Source: an uncultured SAR86 cluster bacterium (GTDB lineage Bacteria > Pseudomonadota > Gammaproteobacteria > Magnimaribacterales > D2472). From it: 64,000 nt of DNA. The translations under genes were made by a program, and so were the position numbers. The stretch covers positions 151,423 through 215,422 of the forward strand of contig CACEAP010000003.1 in assembly GCA_902557645.1 (NCBI GenBank), in the 5' to 3' direction. Within the stretch, counting starts at the first letter, position 1. The number at the start of each line of letters is the position of its first letter. Below, piece by piece: positions 26,098 through 38,163 of the stretch. A model generated the notes under the pieces. It saw only the letters and a list, made by a program, of their open reading frames with translations. It was not told where the DNA came from and made no database searches.

Positions 26098-26559
26098 ATG
26101 AACAATTACGAAACAATATTAATCATTAATCCCAACCTATCCTCCAAGGTTGCTGATTTTCAAAAGAAATTTGAAAAACTGCTAACTGATAACTCATTTG
26201 AAATAAAAAAAGTAGAAGATATAGGCAGGAGACAACTTGCCTATTCAATAAATAATCACCATAAAGGGCATTATCTGCTATACCGTATGCAGGGAGATCC
26301 TAAAAATATATCTGAGATAGAAACTAAGATTAAGTATGACGAGGCTATCATTAGACATTTAATACTTGCTGTTAAAGACCTATCTGGAGAGGACTCAGTT
26401 TTATTAACTGAAGCATTAGAGAATAAGAATAAAAAATCTGAATCAGCTGAAGAACCTGAGAAGGCCGTAAAGGAAGATAAGAAGTTAGAGGAATCAACTA
26501 AAGAAGTCTCTGACAAAGAGGATTCCAAAGATTCTCCTACCGAAGAAGAGGAAGCATAA
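26098..26559 (+). CDS. rpsF: 30S ribosomal protein S6
   Basis: 153 residues. The first ~100 are a standard S6 domain ([51 protein letters not shown]). The last ~45 form a highly charged Lys/Glu/Ser tail ending TEEEEA, longer than the E. coli tail that RimK extends with glutamates. S6 binds S18 on the small-subunit platform. First gene of rpsF-rpsR-rplI; its stop overlaps rpsR by one base. Confidence 0.95.
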   Translation: MNNYETILIINPNLSSKVADFQKKFEKLLTDNSFEIKKVEDIGRRQLAYSINNHHKGHYLLYRMQGDPKNISEIETKIKYDEAIIRHLILAVKDLSGEDSVLLTEALENKNKKSESAEEPEKAVKEDKKLEESTKEVSDKEDSKDSPTEEEEA

Positions 26560-26753
26560 TGAAAAAGTTTCAATTACCAAATAATTTTGATTATAAAAAT
26601 ACTGATATCTTAAAGCAGTTTATTACTGAAACTGGGAAAATAGTTCCTGCAAGAGTTACTGGTATTTCAGCATCAAATCAAAGAAAGGTTACCAAATCTA
26701 TAAAAATAGCAAGATTTTTAGCTCTTCTCCCATACACGGATATGCATCAATAA
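26559..26753 (+). CDS. rpsR: 30S ribosomal protein S18
   Basis: 64 residues, slightly shorter than E. coli S18 (75). The S18 core is present: [28 protein letters not shown], then [21 protein letters not shown]. The basic N-terminal extension of other S18 proteins is shortened to a few residues, and the zinc-type cysteines are absent. It forms the S6:S18 heterodimer on the platform. Starts inside the rpsF stop (TAATG). Confidence 0.95.
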   Translation: MKKFQLPNNFDYKNTDILKQFITETGKIVPARVTGISASNQRKVTKSIKIARFLALLPYTDMHQ

Positions 26754-26755
26754 TC

Positions 26756-27202
26756 ATGAAAATTATACTGTTAGATAGAATACAAAGGTTAGGTGAAATT
26801 GGTGACATAGTAGATGTTAAGTCTGGCTATGCGAGGAATTTTCTAATTCCTCAGAAAAAAGCTGCTTTTGCTAGTGAAAAAAATATCGCTGAAGTTGAAT
26901 CTAGAAAAGATGAATTAGCTGCAGCCTCTGCAGATGCTTTAGCTCAAGCACAAGGAAGAGCTGCAACTATAGAGGGAGCTTCATGTGAAATAAAAGTTCC
27001 AGTTACTGAAGAAGGAGCTCTTTACGGTTCTGTTGGTACTAGAGAAATAGCTGATGCATTTGTTGCTATTGACATTAATATTGATAAAAGTGAAGTGCAA
27101 TTACCTGATGGACCTATTAAAGAACAGGGTGATCATAGTATTTTTATAGCTCTTCATTCTGAAGTTTCTGTTGAAGTTTTAGTTAAAGTATTGCCAGAGT
27201 AG
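26756..27202 (+). CDS. rplI: 50S ribosomal protein L9
   Basis: 148 residues, the normal length. The N-terminal domain has MKIILLDRIQRLGEIGDIVDVK with the signature GYARNFLIPQKKA; a long connecting helix rich in Ala/Glu follows, then the C-terminal domain (EEGALYGSVGTREIADAF). L9 reaches out from the L1 stalk base and supports reading-frame fidelity. Two bases separate it from rpsR. A likely dnaB promoter overlaps its last codons. Confidence 0.96.
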   Translation: MKIILLDRIQRLGEIGDIVDVKSGYARNFLIPQKKAAFASEKNIAEVESRKDELAAASADALAQAQGRAATIEGASCEIKVPVTEEGALYGSVGTREIADAFVAIDINIDKSEVQLPDGPIKEQGDHSIFIALHSEVSVEVLVKVLPE

Positions 27203-27218
27203 TTGTGTATTTTAAAAT
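27191..27218 (+). promoter_or_regulatory. Candidate sigma-70 promoter for dnaB
   Basis: TTGCCA (27191-27196) and TAAAAT (27213-27218), 16-base spacer, each one mismatch from consensus. It overlaps the end of rplI and would start transcription about 15 bases before the dnaB ATG. Found by eye; a TATGAT at 27218-27223 is a competing -10. Confidence 0.42.
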
Positions 27219-27239
27219 ATGATGTAAAAATCATGTTTC

Positions 27240-28613
27240 ATGTCTGATATAACGCAAAATATAAACGAGCAAGCAAGGGAGGCCGAAAGAGCTGTTTTGG
27301 GCGGCCTTATGCTTGAAACTGAAAGATTCGATACAGTCACTCCTATAATCAATCATGAAGATTTTCAAGGAAAAGACCACCAATTGATTTATGAATCAAT
27401 GTTTGAGCTTATTGAAGAGAATAAACCTCTTGACCCTATAACGGTTTCTGAAAAATTAGATAATAAAAATCTACTTAATAAAATTGGTGGCAAAAATTAT
27501 CTAATTGAGTTAGCTACAAGCACACCTACTGCTGCCAATATAGAAGCATATGCTGAGATAATCAGACAAAGGTCTATTACTCGCCAACTCATGAAAACAA
27601 ATTCTGAGATTGCTGAGTTAATTAATAATCCTCAAGGACAAGATGGTGCTAGCCTTTTAAATGAGGCTGAAAGAAAAATTTTTGCACTTAATGAGCAAGC
27701 AAATTTATCTGACAGCGCATTACAGTCAATGAATGAACTCATTCCTGCAACAATGGATAGACTCCATGAATTATCTAAAATGGGAAGGGGTAATATCATT
27801 GGTAATTCTACAGGTTTTAAAGATTTAGATACAAAGTTACAGGGAGTTCAAAATGGAGATTTGATTGTTGTAGCTGGAAGACCGAGTATGGGTAAGACTG
27901 CGTTTGCAATGAATCTAGCAGAAAATGTTCTTTTAAATGAGGATAATGAAGGCGCAGTTTTAATTTTTAGTTTAGAAATGCCAGGAGAGTCATTAACAAC
28001 TAGATTGCTTTCAGGCATGTGTAAAATTGATCAACAAAAAGTAAGGTCTGGCATGCTCAAAGACAATGAATTGAAGCAAATATTTGAAGAGGGTGAACGA
28101 TTAAAGAATAAACCATTATATATTGATGATAGCTCTTTGCTATCACCTATGGAGCTTTTAGCAAAATCTAGAAGACTTCATAGATCAGAAGAAAATGGAT
28201 TGTCTCTTATTGTTGTTGACTATCTTCAATTGATGCAGGTACCTGGATCAACTGAAAATAGAGTTAATCAGATTTCTGAAATATCAAGATCATTAAAATC
28301 ATTAGCAAGAGAGTTAAATGTTCCAGTCATTGCACTATCGCAGTTGAATAGAGGTGTGGATTCAAGACCAAACAGAAGACCAATTATGTCAGATTTAAGA
28401 GACTCTGGAGCAATTGAGCAGGATGCAGATGTTATTTTATTCCTATATAGAGATGAGGTTTATAATGAAGATTCAGACCAAGGCAATAAAGCAGAAATAA
28501 TAATTGGCAAGCAAAGGAATGGCCCTATAGGAACTTGCTATCTAACTTTCTTAAAAGAATATACACGATTTGAAAATTTCTCAAATGATGGATTTTACGA
28601 TTCATTTGAATGA
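27240..28613 (+). CDS. dnaB: Replicative DNA helicase DnaB
   Basis: 457 residues. N-terminal DnaB domain (REAERAVLGGLMLE; HQLIYESMFEL), linker, and RecA-like C-terminal helicase domain with Walker A GRPSMGKTAFAMN, Walker B LIVVDYLQLM, ALSQLNRGVDSR and SDLRDSGAIEQDADV with the arginine-finger region. Hexameric helicase that unwinds the replication fork. The rplI-dnaB-alr order is typical of gammaproteobacteria. Overlaps alr by ATGA. Confidence 0.97.
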   Translation: MSDITQNINEQAREAERAVLGGLMLETERFDTVTPIINHEDFQGKDHQLIYESMFELIEENKPLDPITVSEKLDNKNLLNKIGGKNYLIELATSTPTAANIEAYAEIIRQRSITRQLMKTNSEIAELINNPQGQDGASLLNEAERKIFALNEQANLSDSALQSMNELIPATMDRLHELSKMGRGNIIGNSTGFKDLDTKLQGVQNGDLIVVAGRPSMGKTAFAMNLAENVLLNEDNEGAVLIFSLEMPGESLTTRLLSGMCKIDQQKVRSGMLKDNELKQIFEEGERLKNKPLYIDDSSLLSPMELLAKSRRLHRSEENGLSLIVVDYLQLMQVPGSTENRVNQISEISRSLKSLARELNVPVIALSQLNRGVDSRPNRRPIMSDLRDSGAIEQDADVILFLYRDEVYNEDSDQGNKAEIIIGKQRNGPIGTCYLTFLKEYTRFENFSNDGFYDSFE

Positions 28614-29665
28614 GAGAACCATCAGCAGAGCTCATAATCGATATAGATAGAATTAGAAATAATATTATCTATTTAAAATCTTTACTTAAACCTGATACTA
28701 AATTTATGGCTATATTAAAAGCTAATGCATATGGCCATGGTTTGAATATTATATCGAAATCAATTGATGATCTTGTGGATGGCTATGGTTTAGTGAGATT
28801 AGAAGAAGCCACTTCAGTTAGAAAATATACATCAAAAAAAATACTTTTAATGCAAGGTGTATATTCTGAAGATGATTTTAAAATTGCATACGATAATAAA
28901 TTTGATTTAGTAGTGCATAACAAAAATCAGTTATTTGCTTTTGAAAACTCAGATATCAATATATGGTTAAAAGTAAACACTGGAATGAACAGACTTGGTT
29001 TTCTTCCAGAAGAGATAATATCTCTGCATAAGTTGTATGATTTAGATAAAAGGAAGTATGTATTAATGTCTCATTTGGCATGCTCTGATAACCCCAAAGA
29101 TCAATTAAATGAAAAACAATTCAAATCATTTGATCAGCTTGCTGATGCATTAGAAGCTAATTTTGAAAAAAGTATAGGCAATACTGGTTGTATTTTAAAT
29201 TATCCAGATCAATGTTTTGACTGGGTAAGATCAGGTATTGGTTTATATGGTGGGGTTCTTGGAAATAATAAATTAAAATCAGCAATGACTTTTAGGTCAC
29301 AGGTTATAGAAATTAGAAATATAAAACAGAATGATAGAGTAGGCTATAACGGAAGAGTTATTGCAAAAAAAGATATGAAAATCGCTATTGTCTATGCAGG
29401 ATATGCTGACGGCTTCCCTCAATCAATCATGGATAATTCTAAAGTAGTGATCAATGATCAAGTCGCAGAAACATTTGGCCAAGTAAGCATGGATCTTATA
29501 TCAATAGACGTAACTAATATATCTAATTGTAATATTGGTGACTGGTGTATACTTTGGAACGAAGAGTATACTCATACGAACATAGCAAAAGACAGTAATT
29601 TGATTTCGTATGAACTTATGACTAGGATAACCCCTAGAGTTAAAGTTATTTATGAGAATTTATGA
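28610..29665 (+). CDS. alr: Alanine racemase
   Basis: 351 residues, PLP-dependent fold III. The PLP lysine is in MAILKANAYGHGL; the second catalytic base tyrosine is in RVGYNGRV, and SHLACSDNP, WVRSGIGLYG and FGQVSMDLISIDVT are in place. It converts L-Ala to D-Ala, feeding ddl in the same window. Start overlaps the dnaB stop (ATGA), stop overlaps the next gene (ATGA), so dnaB-alr-diiron gene are probably co-translated. Confidence 0.95.
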   Translation: MREPSAELIIDIDRIRNNIIYLKSLLKPDTKFMAILKANAYGHGLNIISKSIDDLVDGYGLVRLEEATSVRKYTSKKILLMQGVYSEDDFKIAYDNKFDLVVHNKNQLFAFENSDINIWLKVNTGMNRLGFLPEEIISLHKLYDLDKRKYVLMSHLACSDNPKDQLNEKQFKSFDQLADALEANFEKSIGNTGCILNYPDQCFDWVRSGIGLYGGVLGNNKLKSAMTFRSQVIEIRNIKQNDRVGYNGRVIAKKDMKIAIVYAGYADGFPQSIMDNSKVVINDQVAETFGQVSMDLISIDVTNISNCNIGDWCILWNEEYTHTNIAKDSNLISYELMTRITPRVKVIYENL

Positions 29666-30741
29666 AAATTAACTATGTAAAAGAAAACTTAAGAAAAATC
29701 ACTTATGAAGATGATTTTCCAGAGTATATGACAGAAAAACATGCAGAAGATATTGCAGAAGTTTTTAATACTCCTTTAACTGGTTCATACAATTGGGATT
29801 ACAGAATTCAGGATAATAGAATTAAGCGACTTTATGAGTTAGGTAAAGAGCTTAATTGGAATGTTGAAATGGATATCAATTGGGATAGACCATACGAAGA
29901 ACTAAAAGAACCATTTCCTATTTTCTGGGATGATTATCCTCCATATAAAAAAATGTCAGATGCTCAAAAATTAGATTTTTTAAAACATCGACAATCTTGG
30001 AGTATGAGTCAGTTTTTACATGGAGAGCAGGGTGCTGTTTTAGTAGCTTCTCAATTGACTAGTTGTGCACCAACTTTTAATGCAAAACTTTACGCAGCCT
30101 CTCAGACTTTTGATGAAGCAAGGCATGTTGAAGCTTTTAATAAATACATCCAAACAAGAATGAAGTTGATGTATCCAATTGGGAATGAATTAAAATCAAT
30201 TCTCGATAAGATTCTTACCGATGAAAGATGGGATCTAAAATTTATTGGAATGCAAATCATTATTGAGGGTTTAGCTTTGGCTGCATTTCAATCCTCAAGA
30301 GATCTAACTACTGATCCAGTCCTAAAAGATATGCTTGGATTAATTATAAGAGATGAAGCAAGACATGTAACTTTTGGAGTTAATTATTTAGAAGAATTTG
30401 TATCTACTTTGTCAAAAGATGAGATAGAAGAAAGAGCACAATTTGCCTATGAAGCATGTTTATTAAGTCGTCAAAGACTTGTATCAACTGATGTATTCGA
30501 TCATTTTGGTTGGGATGTTGAAGAAGCAAGGTTATTTCAGCAATCTTCAGACATTAATAAAATGTTTCAAAAATTACTCTTTCAAAGAGTTGTTCCTAAT
30601 TTATCTAGAATCGGTTTATTAACTGATTCTGTTAGAGAAAATTTTGATAAGCTTGGTATACTTGAGTATGAAGACGCTCAAAGTGACTACGAAGTAGATT
30701 GGGCTGATTTATCTAGGCCTTTATTTGAAGATTCTGCTTAA
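29662..30741 (+). CDS. Ferritin-like diiron protein of unknown substrate
   Basis: 359 residues. The fold shows a clear diiron site of the ferritin/ribonucleotide-reductase-like type: Glu122 (HGEQGA), Glu152-x-x-His155 (DEARHVEAF), Glu202 (IIIEGLAL) and Glu232-x-x-His235 (DEARHVTFG). That is two E + ExxH half-sites, suited to O2 activation or peroxide chemistry. Related families include AurF-like N-oxygenases and R2-like oxidases, but I cannot name a substrate. It overlaps alr by ATGA and has no obvious redox partner beside it. No membrane segments or signal peptide, so cytoplasmic. Confidence 0.75.
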   Translation: MKINYVKENLRKITYEDDFPEYMTEKHAEDIAEVFNTPLTGSYNWDYRIQDNRIKRLYELGKELNWNVEMDINWDRPYEELKEPFPIFWDDYPPYKKMSDAQKLDFLKHRQSWSMSQFLHGEQGAVLVASQLTSCAPTFNAKLYAASQTFDEARHVEAFNKYIQTRMKLMYPIGNELKSILDKILTDERWDLKFIGMQIIIEGLALAAFQSSRDLTTDPVLKDMLGLIIRDEARHVTFGVNYLEEFVSTLSKDEIEERAQFAYEACLLSRQRLVSTDVFDHFGWDVEEARLFQQSSDINKMFQKLLFQRVVPNLSRIGLLTDSVRENFDKLGILEYEDAQSDYEVDWADLSRPLFEDSA

Positions 30742-30747
30742 TTTCAT

Positions 30748-30775
30748 TTATCAATTAACTATTATCTGATATTCT
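30748..30775 (+). promoter_or_regulatory. Candidate extended -10 promoter for pyrG
   Basis: TATTCT (30770-30775) directly preceded by TGA, an extended -10, with a weak TTATCA (30748-30753) 16 bases upstream. It lies in the 61-base gap before pyrG; transcription would start near 30782 in a run of C residues. By eye only. Confidence 0.4.
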
Positions 30776-30799
30776 GTTATCCCATCATATAAAAATTAA

Positions 30800-33270
<2,471 letters not shown>

Positions 33271-33275
33271 TATTT

Positions 33276-34550
33276 ATGTCAACAATAAAATCAATTAAAG
33301 CTATCCAAGTTTTAGATTCAAGAGGCGTCCCAACAGTCGCTTGCAGAGTATCTCTTGATAATGGCACTTCTGCAGAAGTCAAAGTACCCAGTGGAGCATC
33401 TACAGGCTCTAAAGAAGCTTTAGAATTAAGGGATGGCGAAAGTATATTTCTTGGAAAAGGAGTTATGAGAGCTGTAAAAAATATCAATACTTTTATACAG
33501 CCTGCATTCATAGGAAGAAATCCATTTGAGCAAGAAAAAATTGATAATGAATTAATATTATTAGATGGCACAGATTCAAAATCCAAACTTGGAGCCAATT
33601 CAATTTTAGCTGTATCACTAGCAATGTGTAGAGTGGCTGCTAAAGATAAGAAAATAAGTTTGTTCAACCATTTTAGCAATATTTATAAGGACATTACTGG
33701 CAACACAGTGAAGCCTAGCCTTCCAATGCCTATGTTAAATATTCTGAATGGCGGAGAGCATGCAGACAATAATATAGATATCCAAGAATTTATGATTATT
33801 CCAAAGGGAGCTTCAAGCTTTAGTGAGGCAATTAGATGGTCTTCTGAAATATATTGGAATCTTAAAAATATCTTAAAAGAAAAAGATCTAGCCACTGCTG
33901 TTGGAGATGAGGGTGGATTTGCACCTAACCTTAATTCAAATGAAGATGCTATTAAGCTGATTATTGAATCTATTGAAAAATCAAATCTTGAAGCAGGAAA
34001 AGATATTTTTCTTGCTTTAGATTGTGCTGCAAGTGAATTTTATAAAAATGAGAGTTATCATTTAGTGGGTGAAGGAAAATCATTGGATTCAGAGCAATTT
34101 GCAAATTATTTAGCCGACTTAGTTAATAAATATCCAATTATTTCTATTGAGGATGGAATGGATGAGGATGATTTAGTTGGCTGGAAGTTACTTACTGAAA
34201 AAATAGGTTCAAAGTGTCAATTAGTTGGAGATGATTTATTTGTGACCAATCCAAAAATTTTCCAAGATGGAATTGACGCAGGTTTGGCAAATGCAATATT
34301 AATTAAATTTAATCAAATAGGATCAATAACAGAAACCATTAAGACTATTGATATAGCAAATCTAAATAATTATGCTTCAATTGTCTCACATAGATCAGGT
34401 GAAACAGAAGATACAACAATTGCTGATTTAGCAGTCGGTCTTGGGGTGGGGCAAATTAAGACAGGAGCGCCATGCCGATCTGATAGAGTTGCTAAATATA
34501 ATCGTCTTTTATGGATTGAAGATGATTATTCTGATCTTCATATTGGCTAA
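33276..34550 (+). CDS. eno: Enolase
   Basis: 424 residues. Converts 2-phosphoglycerate to PEP. Signatures: [68 protein letters not shown] (catalytic Glu), [10 protein letters not shown] and the Lys of [13 protein letters not shown] followed by [14 protein letters not shown]. The PEP it makes feeds both kdsA next door and murA. Five bases separate it from kdsA; its stop overlaps ftsB by one base. Confidence 0.97.
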   Translation: MSTIKSIKAIQVLDSRGVPTVACRVSLDNGTSAEVKVPSGASTGSKEALELRDGESIFLGKGVMRAVKNINTFIQPAFIGRNPFEQEKIDNELILLDGTDSKSKLGANSILAVSLAMCRVAAKDKKISLFNHFSNIYKDITGNTVKPSLPMPMLNILNGGEHADNNIDIQEFMIIPKGASSFSEAIRWSSEIYWNLKNILKEKDLATAVGDEGGFAPNLNSNEDAIKLIIESIEKSNLEAGKDIFLALDCAASEFYKNESYHLVGEGKSLDSEQFANYLADLVNKYPIISIEDGMDEDDLVGWKLLTEKIGSKCQLVGDDLFVTNPKIFQDGIDAGLANAILIKFNQIGSITETIKTIDIANLNNYASIVSHRSGETEDTTIADLAVGLGVGQIKTGAPCRSDRVAKYNRLLWIEDDYSDLHIG

Positions 34551-34855
34551 TGAAGAAATTACCTCTTTATATAATTATTTTTTTATCGTTAATTATTTTA
34601 ATCCTCTTTTACAATCTCTTTGTAAGTGAAAATGGTTATAAAGAGAGAGGTAATTTAATTATTGAGAACCAAGAATTGACTAATAGAAATGACAGCATAA
34701 AAGATGCCAATGAAGAGTTAATATTTGAAATTGTTAATGCGCAAGATAATGAAGAGCATATTGAGAACTATGCTAGAGAAAATCTTAATTTATCAATGCC
34801 AGATGAAGAGTTTATAAAATTTAATAATACAGATTTAGAAAATCAAAATGATTAA
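34550..34855 (+). CDS. ftsB: Cell division protein FtsB
   Basis: 101 residues: membrane helix (LYIIIFLSLIILILFYNLFV), then a coiled coil (NLIIENQELTNRNDSIKDANEELIFEIVNA in part) and the HIENYARENLNLSMPDEEFI ending typical of FtsB/DivIC. Partner of FtsL and FtsQ from the dcw cluster earlier in the window. Identification combines this architecture with the strongly conserved eno-ftsB-ispD position. Overlaps eno (TAATG) and ispDF. Confidence 0.9.
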   Translation: MKKLPLYIIIFLSLIILILFYNLFVSENGYKERGNLIIENQELTNRNDSIKDANEELIFEIVNAQDNEEHIENYARENLNLSMPDEEFIKFNNTDLENQND

Positions 34856-35999
34856 AAATAATATTTTAGCTATTATTCCAGCAGCAGGGATTGGTTCAAG
34901 ATTCTTATCTAATATGCCAAAACAATATTCGTCTATCAATGAGACAAACATTATTCAAAAAACTGTTAGTGCTTTTATTCATTCCTCTACTATTTCTAAA
35001 ATTATTATTCCTGTGAATAAGAATGATCAATACATTAAAGAGCAAGAATTTTATAAAGACCCTAAGATAAAGATTATTCAAGGAGGAGATACTAGAGCCA
35101 AGTCAGTTTTAAATGCACTAAGCTGTATAGATCTAAAAGATTATGATTATGTTTTAACTCACGATGTAGCAAGGCCTAACATTAAAGGTGATGATATTAA
35201 TTTAATAGTAGAAACAATATTAAGTAAAAAGGCAGATTGTTTGTATTTTTATACCCCTATTAATGAATCTATAAAACAAATTTCTAAAAATAAAGATATA
35301 ACAGTTGATAGAGATGATTTTTTTATAGTGCAAACTCCCCAGATTTGTAAAATAGACAAATTATATAATGCCCTTATATCAGCAATAGATGATTCTATTG
35401 ATGTTCCTGATGAGTCTTATGCTATGGAGAGAATGGGTTATAAAGTTTTAAAAATTCTTGGAAATTCTTCAAATATAAAAGTTACTTTCCCTGAAGATCT
35501 TGAACTAGTTAATAAATTTAATACAAGAACTGGGACTGGCTTTGATCTGCACACATATCAACCTGGAACTGGTTTTATTTTAGGAGGACATTTTATTGAT
35601 TGCGATTATTCAATTAATGCTCATTCTGATGGAGATGTTTTATTGCATTCTATTGCTGATGCTATATTAGGAGCTGCAGCGCTTGGGGATATTGGTTTAT
35701 TTTTTCCAGATAATGATCAAAAAAATAAAGACCTAGATAGTAAACAAATTATAGAACTATGTATGAATGAAATTTCTAAATTAGATCTAGAAATTTATAA
35801 TATTGATGCAACTATTATATGTGAAGAGCCGAAAATAAACCCTATTCGAAAAGAAATCCTTACCTCTCTTGCAAGCATTTTTCAAATTGATCAAGCAAAA
35901 ATTGGTTTAAAGGCCACAACCTCGGAAAAGATTGGTATTATTGGAAAAAATAAAGCTATTGCTGTTCAAACTGCTGTAAATCTTAAGTACAAAGAATGA
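34848..35999 (+). CDS. ispDF: Bifunctional IspD-IspF fusion (MEP isoprenoid pathway)
   Basis: 383 residues with two enzymes in one chain. Residues 1-225 are IspD: IIPAAGIGSRFLSNMPKQY, QGGDTRAKSVLNAL and THDVARP, forming CDP-methylerythritol. Residues from about 226 are IspF: TGFDLHTYQPG (metal-binding Asp, His), HSDGDVLLHSIADA, GDIGLFFPD and KATTSEKIGIIGKNKA, forming the cyclic diphosphate. Fusions occur mainly in alpha- and epsilonproteobacteria; most gammaproteobacteria keep separate ispD and ispF. The IspE step is not in the window. Overlaps both ftsB and surE. Confidence 0.95.
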   Translation: MIKNNILAIIPAAGIGSRFLSNMPKQYSSINETNIIQKTVSAFIHSSTISKIIIPVNKNDQYIKEQEFYKDPKIKIIQGGDTRAKSVLNALSCIDLKDYDYVLTHDVARPNIKGDDINLIVETILSKKADCLYFYTPINESIKQISKNKDITVDRDDFFIVQTPQICKIDKLYNALISAIDDSIDVPDESYAMERMGYKVLKILGNSSNIKVTFPEDLELVNKFNTRTGTGFDLHTYQPGTGFILGGHFIDCDYSINAHSDGDVLLHSIADAILGAAALGDIGLFFPDNDQKNKDLDSKQIIELCMNEISKLDLEIYNIDATIICEEPKINPIRKEILTSLASIFQIDQAKIGLKATTSEKIGIIGKNKAIAVQTAVNLKYKE

Positions 36000-36742
36000 A
36001 AATTTTATTAACCAATGATGATGGATATGATGCGCCAAATATTCAAGCGTTATACAAGGTTTTATCACAATTTCATGAGGTGTTTATAATAGCACCAGCT
36101 AAGAATTGTAGTGGAATGAGTGCTGCAATTTCTTTTCTAAAAGAAACTGAAATTAAGAAATTAGATGATCATACTTATGCAGTTGATGGCACACCTGCTG
36201 ATTGTACATATTTTGGGCTTTTAAGTGTTTTAGATTTTGAACCAGATATGGTTGTATCTGGAATAAATCATGGTGCAAATTTAGGAAATGATGTTTTATA
36301 TTCAGGTACTGTTGGCGCAGCTGTTGGAGGAAGAAATTTAAAATTTCCTCCTGTAGCTATTTCAGTGGCATCATATGATGCACAAGATCCAGAATATATT
36401 GCAAATAAATCAGTAGAAATTATTAATACAATTTTTGATAATCCATCTGAATTTTCTAATAGAGTTATTAATATAAATTTTCCTGATCTAGCTGAAAAAG
36501 ATATAAAAGGAATTAAATTTACAAGATTATCTCGAAGAGGAGTTCCGGCAAAACCTCTTGAAGTCTCCTCATCTGAAAATTCAAAAACCTATAGATATAA
36601 TTTGCAAGGAGAGCCTATTAAAGAAGATTATTTATCAGATGTAGAGGCCGTTCAATCAGGTTTTATATCTCTTTCATTTCTTGATTACAATTTAACTGCT
36701 GATAATCAAGACGACCCATTAATCAATATTCTGTGTAAATGA
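35996..36742 (+). CDS. surE: 5'/3'-nucleotidase SurE
   Basis: 248 residues. The N-terminal LLTNDDGYDAPNIQAL binds the metal, followed by the NCSGMSAAIS loop, DGTPADCTYFGL and VSGINHGANLGNDVLYSGTVGAA. SurE removes phosphate from nucleoside monophosphates and short polyphosphates, linked to stationary-phase survival. Overlaps ispDF (ATGA) and pcm (ATGA). The pseudouridine synthase gene truD, common between ispF and surE, is absent. Confidence 0.95.
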   Translation: MKILLTNDDGYDAPNIQALYKVLSQFHEVFIIAPAKNCSGMSAAISFLKETEIKKLDDHTYAVDGTPADCTYFGLLSVLDFEPDMVVSGINHGANLGNDVLYSGTVGAAVGGRNLKFPPVAISVASYDAQDPEYIANKSVEIINTIFDNPSEFSNRVININFPDLAEKDIKGIKFTRLSRRGVPAKPLEVSSSENSKTYRYNLQGEPIKEDYLSDVEAVQSGFISLSFLDYNLTADNQDDPLINILCK

Positions 36743-37416
36743 GTAATTCTGGTTTTACCTTTAGAAGAGTTCGGGAGGAAATGATCGAAACTCTCCTCGA
36801 AATGGGAATAAAAGATTTTAGAGTTTTAGATGCTATGGCTCAAATACCTAGGCACATATTTATAGATGAGGCTTTAAGATCTAGGGCCTATGAAAATAGA
36901 TCCCTTACAATCGGATACCAACAAACCATATCTCAGCCATACATAGTTGCGAGAATGACAGAGTTACTAATATCTAATACTCAGAGTAGAGGAATATTAT
37001 TTAAAAATATCCTTGAATTAGGTTCTGGATGTGGTTATCAGTCTGCTGTTTTATCTTATTTTGCTGAAGAAATTCATGCTATAGAGAGAATCAAGCCTTT
37101 AGTAAAAAAATCGAGAGAAAATCTCAGTGAGCTAAAAATATTTAATGTTGTTGTAAGGCATGGAGATGGATATCAAGATTGGGATGAAAATAAAAACTAT
37201 GAGGGAGTTATTTGTGCGGCGGCCCCAAGGGAGTTCCCAGAAGATTTACTAAGTTGTTGTGAGGAAAATTCAAAAATTATTATGCCTATAGGAAATTCTG
37301 ATGAGCAAAAACTATCAGTTATTACCAAGCTTAAAGATAGTTTTGAAGAAGAGCTCTATGATGAAGTTGCATTTGTTCCGATGCTTCCAGGCAAGTCACT
37401 TAATGGAAATGATTAA
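36739..37416 (+). CDS. pcm: Protein-L-isoaspartate O-methyltransferase
   Basis: 225 residues. Motifs: MIETLLEMGIKDFRVLDAMAQIPRHIF, ISQPYIVARMTELL, the SAM motif LELGSGCGYQSAVLSYFAE and ICAAAPREFPEDLL. It methylates isoaspartyl residues to start repair of aged proteins. Follows surE as usual; the genes that normally come next, nlpD and rpoS, are replaced by a DUF368 gene whose ATG overlaps the pcm stop. Confidence 0.94.
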   Translation: MSNSGFTFRRVREEMIETLLEMGIKDFRVLDAMAQIPRHIFIDEALRSRAYENRSLTIGYQQTISQPYIVARMTELLISNTQSRGILFKNILELGSGCGYQSAVLSYFAEEIHAIERIKPLVKKSRENLSELKIFNVVVRHGDGYQDWDENKNYEGVICAAAPREFPEDLLSCCEENSKIIMPIGNSDEQKLSVITKLKDSFEEELYDEVAFVPMLPGKSLNGND

Positions 37417-38138
37417 TGAATGAGAGATTAAAGTTTGTAATAGCTGGAATATTTGTTGGATTTGCAGAGTTGCTTCCTGGCATCTCTGGATCCACAGTAG
37501 CTATATTCTTTGGTATATATGAAAAGTTAATAAAAATTTTAAGCGAACTAAAGTTTAGCAATCTTCATTTCAACCCTACAAAGTTAAATAATATTTTTTC
37601 TTTAGATTTAGTTTTACCATTCATTGCTTCAATGATAATCAGTGTATTGGTCTTCTCAAATTTAATTTTATTTCTTCATAGCGAATTTACTGTAATTTTT
37701 AATATTATTTTAGGAGTAATTATGTTTATAGGAGGGTGTTTACTAGCCTATAAACAAATATCTAGATGGAGTCTTAATATTTTTGTTTATTTTTTATTAG
37801 GCTTTGTAATAGGTATTATTATTTCATTTTTTCCTAGTAACCTCATTAACCTAAGTTTTTTTAATCTCATTATTATTGGTTTTGTAGCTTTTTCTTTTTT
37901 TCTTATCCCGGGCGTTTCTGGAAGTGCAATACTTCTTATTTTTGGGTTTTATAAAGCTGTAATTGAGGCGATTACCAATTTAAACTTTTTGATTCTAATG
38001 CCATTTGCTATGGGAGCGTTATTGTCACTTTTAACAATGCCAAAACTTATAAGCTATTTATTAGATTCTTACCAAGATTCAATTATTGTATTTTTTAGTG
38101 GTCTAATTATATGCTCGGGAATTATTTTAATTATTTAA
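37416..38138 (+). CDS. DUF368 membrane protein (PopT-type undecaprenyl-phosphate translocase family)
   Basis: 240 residues, about eight hydrophobic segments. Two inverted copies of the family motif are visible: FAELLPGISGSTVAIFFGIYE (residues ~16-36) and SFFLIPGVSGSAILLIFGFYK (~160-180). DUF368 proteins have been identified as flippases that return undecaprenyl phosphate to the cytoplasmic face for reuse in wall and LPS synthesis. The gene overlaps pcm by one base and ends 25 bp before the convergent fdxA stop. It occupies the place where nlpD-rpoS stand in related genomes. Family call is firm, transport function is from family knowledge. Confidence 0.85.
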   Translation: MNERLKFVIAGIFVGFAELLPGISGSTVAIFFGIYEKLIKILSELKFSNLHFNPTKLNNIFSLDLVLPFIASMIISVLVFSNLILFLHSEFTVIFNIILGVIMFIGGCLLAYKQISRWSLNIFVYFLLGFVIGIIISFFPSNLINLSFFNLIIIGFVAFSFFLIPGVSGSAILLIFGFYKAVIEAITNLNFLILMPFAMGALLSLLTMPKLISYLLDSYQDSIIVFFSGLIICSGIILII

Positions 38139-38163
38139 TCTAAGATTTATAAAGATAATAATT

